A stretch of 64,000 nt of DNA from contig NZ_WVEM01000019.1 of the NCBI RefSeq assembly GCF_009847015.1, positions 1 through 64,000 of the forward strand, written 5' to 3'. The DNA comes from Sunxiuqinia indica (GTDB lineage Bacteria; Bacteroidota; Bacteroidia; Bacteroidales; Prolixibacteraceae). Under the pieces are notes generated by a model that was not told the origin of the DNA, did no database searches, and saw only the letters and a list, made by a program, of their open reading frames with translations. Position 1 is the first letter of the stretch. Each line of letters opens with the position of its first letter. The translations under genes and the position numbers were made by a program. Positions 62,554-64,000 of the stretch are shown one piece after another.

Positions 62554-64000
62554 ATGAACACAAATGATTTGTTTCTGGAATTAAAACAAAAACTGGATGG
62601 TGATGTCTATACAGACAATGTGCAAAAGGTTATTTACGCCACCGATGCTTCATCGTACCGGGAAATTCCACAAGCTGTTTGCAAACCAAGAAATAAAGCA
62701 GACATCCGCCAAATTATTGACTTCGCCCGGGAGCACAAAACCTCAGTAATTCCGCGAGCCGGCGGAACATCGCTTGCCGGTCAGGTTGTAGGAAAGGGTA
62801 TTGTGATTGATGTTTCTAAATACATGAACAGGATCATTGAACTCAATGTCGATGAAAGGTGGGTGATTGTTGAACCGGGAGTAAACCTGACAGAACTAAA
62901 TATGTATCTGGCTCCACACGGATTACAATTTGGACCCGAAACGTCAACCGCCAACCGTTGTTGTATTGGCGGCATGGTGGGAAACAACTCTTGCGGACTG
63001 CATTCGCTGATCTATGGGAGTGCCCGCGATCATATTCTGGAAGCAGACTGCATTCTTTCTGATGGGTCGGATGTTGTTTTTAAAACGTTGAATACGGAGG
63101 AATTTCTTGCTAAATGCAATGACAAACACGACAGTTTGGAAACGCGAATCTATAAGAACCTGTATGAAACGCTTTCAAATACCAACAACCAGGAAAATAT
63201 CAGGAACGAGTATCCTGCCCCAACAGTAAAACGACGAAACAACGGGTATGCGATCGACATCTTGCTTGAGACCGATCCGTTTACAAAAAATGGAGAACCA
63301 ATTAACGTTTGCAAACTGCTGGCCGGAAGTGAAGGAACATTAGCATTCACCACTCAAATCAAACTCAACCTAATTCCCCTTCCTCCAAAACACAAGGGAT
63401 TAGTTTGCGCTCATTTTAATAGCCTGCAAGAAGCCTACCTTGGCAACTTGGTTGCCCTAAAACACAACCCGGGTGCCATCGAGTTGATGGATGACATCAT
63501 TATGAACTGCACAAAGGAGAACATTGAACAACGTAAAAACCGCTTTTTCGTTCAGGGTGATCCGAAAGCGATGTTGATGATTGAATTTGCCAGAGATACA
63601 GAAGAAGAAATTCACCGTATTGCTCAAAACCTTGAAAAGGACTTTCGTAAAGCAGGACTTGGCTACCATTTTCCTTTGGTACTAGGCAACGACATGATCA
63701 AACGTGTATGGGCTCTTCGCACAGCAGGGCTCGGCCTGTTATCGAATATTGCGGGCGATAGGCAAAGTACAACAGTAATTGAAGATACCGCCGTGGCACC
63801 CGATTATTTGCCTGACTACATGAAGGAATTTGATGAAATTCTGGCTAAATATGGATTAAGCTGTGTGAAATACGCCCACATTGCAACCGGTGAAATACAT
63901 TTACGTCCTCTTTTAAATTTGAAAGATGAAGCAGACGTTCAGCTGTACCACACCATTGCCAAAGAGATTGCAGCGCTGGTGAAAAAATACAAAGGTTCGT
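62554..64000 (+). CDS. FAD-linked oxidase (GlcD/D-lactate dehydrogenase-like), truncated by the window edge
   Basis: 482 codons are visible from ATG 62554 and it continues past the end. FAD_binding_4 domain motifs: VIPRAGGTSLAGQVVGKGIV, VEPGVNLTELNMYL, FGPETSTANRCCIGGMVGNN and KLLAGSEGTLAF; the FAD-oxidase C domain follows (HIATGEIHLRPLLN). Such proteins usually continue into an Fe-S (CCG) domain and oxidise D-lactate, glycolate or similar 2-hydroxyacids; the missing C-terminus would tell. Confidence 0.88.
   Translation, partial: MNTNDLFLELKQKLDGDVYTDNVQKVIYATDASSYREIPQAVCKPRNKADIRQIIDFAREHKTSVIPRAGGTSLAGQVVGKGIVIDVSKYMNRIIELNVDERWVIVEPGVNLTELNMYLAPHGLQFGPETSTANRCCIGGMVGNNSCGLHSLIYGSARDHILEADCILSDGSDVVFKTLNTEEFLAKCNDKHDSLETRIYKNLYETLSNTNNQENIRNEYPAPTVKRRNNGYAIDILLETDPFTKNGEPINVCKLLAGSEGTLAFTTQIKLNLIPLPPKHKGLVCAHFNSLQEAYLGNLVALKHNPGAIELMDDIIMNCTKENIEQRKNRFFVQGDPKAMLMIEFARDTEEEIHRIAQNLEKDFRKAGLGYHFPLVLGNDMIKRVWALRTAGLGLLSNIAGDRQSTTVIEDTAVAPDYLPDYMKEFDEILAKYGLSCVKYAHIATGEIHLRPLLNLKDEADVQLYHTIAKEIAALVKKYKGS

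Overview
The window looks like the chromosome of an anaerobic or facultative Bacteroidota, most likely of the Marinilabiliales/Prolixibacteraceae type. This rests on gene content only: a T9SS C-terminal sorting domain, Bacteroidota-type promoters (one clean TTTG-N19-TAGATTTG), folP-cdaA linkage, a Na+-pumping methylmalonyl-CoA decarboxylase operon, and polysaccharide enzymes. Genus is not determinable by eye. No rRNA, tRNA or CRISPR array was recognised.

Layout. (1) 0.1-15.7 kb is housekeeping: folP-cdaA-mscS (folate, c-di-AMP, mechanosensitive channel), DUF1599 plus a DoxX-like membrane protein, an orphan sensor kinase, a PQQ-propeller lipoprotein, a prohibitin-like protein, a nucleoside phosphorylase, hutI-ftcD (histidine degradation), a tiny T9SS-sorted protein and folE. 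Two decayed genes lie here: a YdeI-like pseudogene at 14.2 kb and an IS256-type transposase fragment at 15.8 kb. (2) 16.1-37.4 kb is one large minus-strand operon for an extracellular contractile injection system (eCIS, Afp/PVC/AlgoCIS type), ending at a strong hairpin terminator at about 15.96 kb. In transcription order it encodes a DUF4255 cap-type protein, an unknown 349-aa protein, one sheath, two tubes, a 54-aa DUF5908 protein, a LysM hub protein, a VgrG-like spike, a PAAR tip, gp25, two very large baseplate proteins, an unknown 902-aa protein, a tape-measure protein, an AAA+ ATPase, a DUF4157 protein with a second (metzincin) protease domain that is the best effector candidate, and a single-pass membrane protein of unknown role. 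(3) 38.1-44.1 kb (plus strand) is a propionate-forming module: CoA-transferase, methylmalonyl-CoA epimerase and a four-subunit Na+-translocating decarboxylase whose beta subunit has an unusual exported N-terminal domain. (4) 44.2-52.7 kb is accessory carbohydrate metabolism (ThuA-like protein, clan-D-type glycosidase, rhamnulokinase, CE15 esterase), with an outer-membrane barrel and an FRG-domain protein. (5) 52.9-56.4 kb has two ion/solute transporters. (6) 56.7-62.2 kb is acid fermentation: pta, 3-hydroxyacyl-CoA dehydrogenase, ackA, ptb and buk. (7) A FAD-linked oxidase runs off the right edge.

Together sections 3 and 6 describe an organism that ferments sugars to acetate, propionate and probably butyrate or branched-chain acids, conserving energy as ATP and a Na+ gradient. 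The notable accessory element is the eCIS. Its parts are recognisable, but three of its genes (349 aa, 902 aa, 232 aa) have no function I can assign, and its effector candidate carries two separate zinc-protease motifs.
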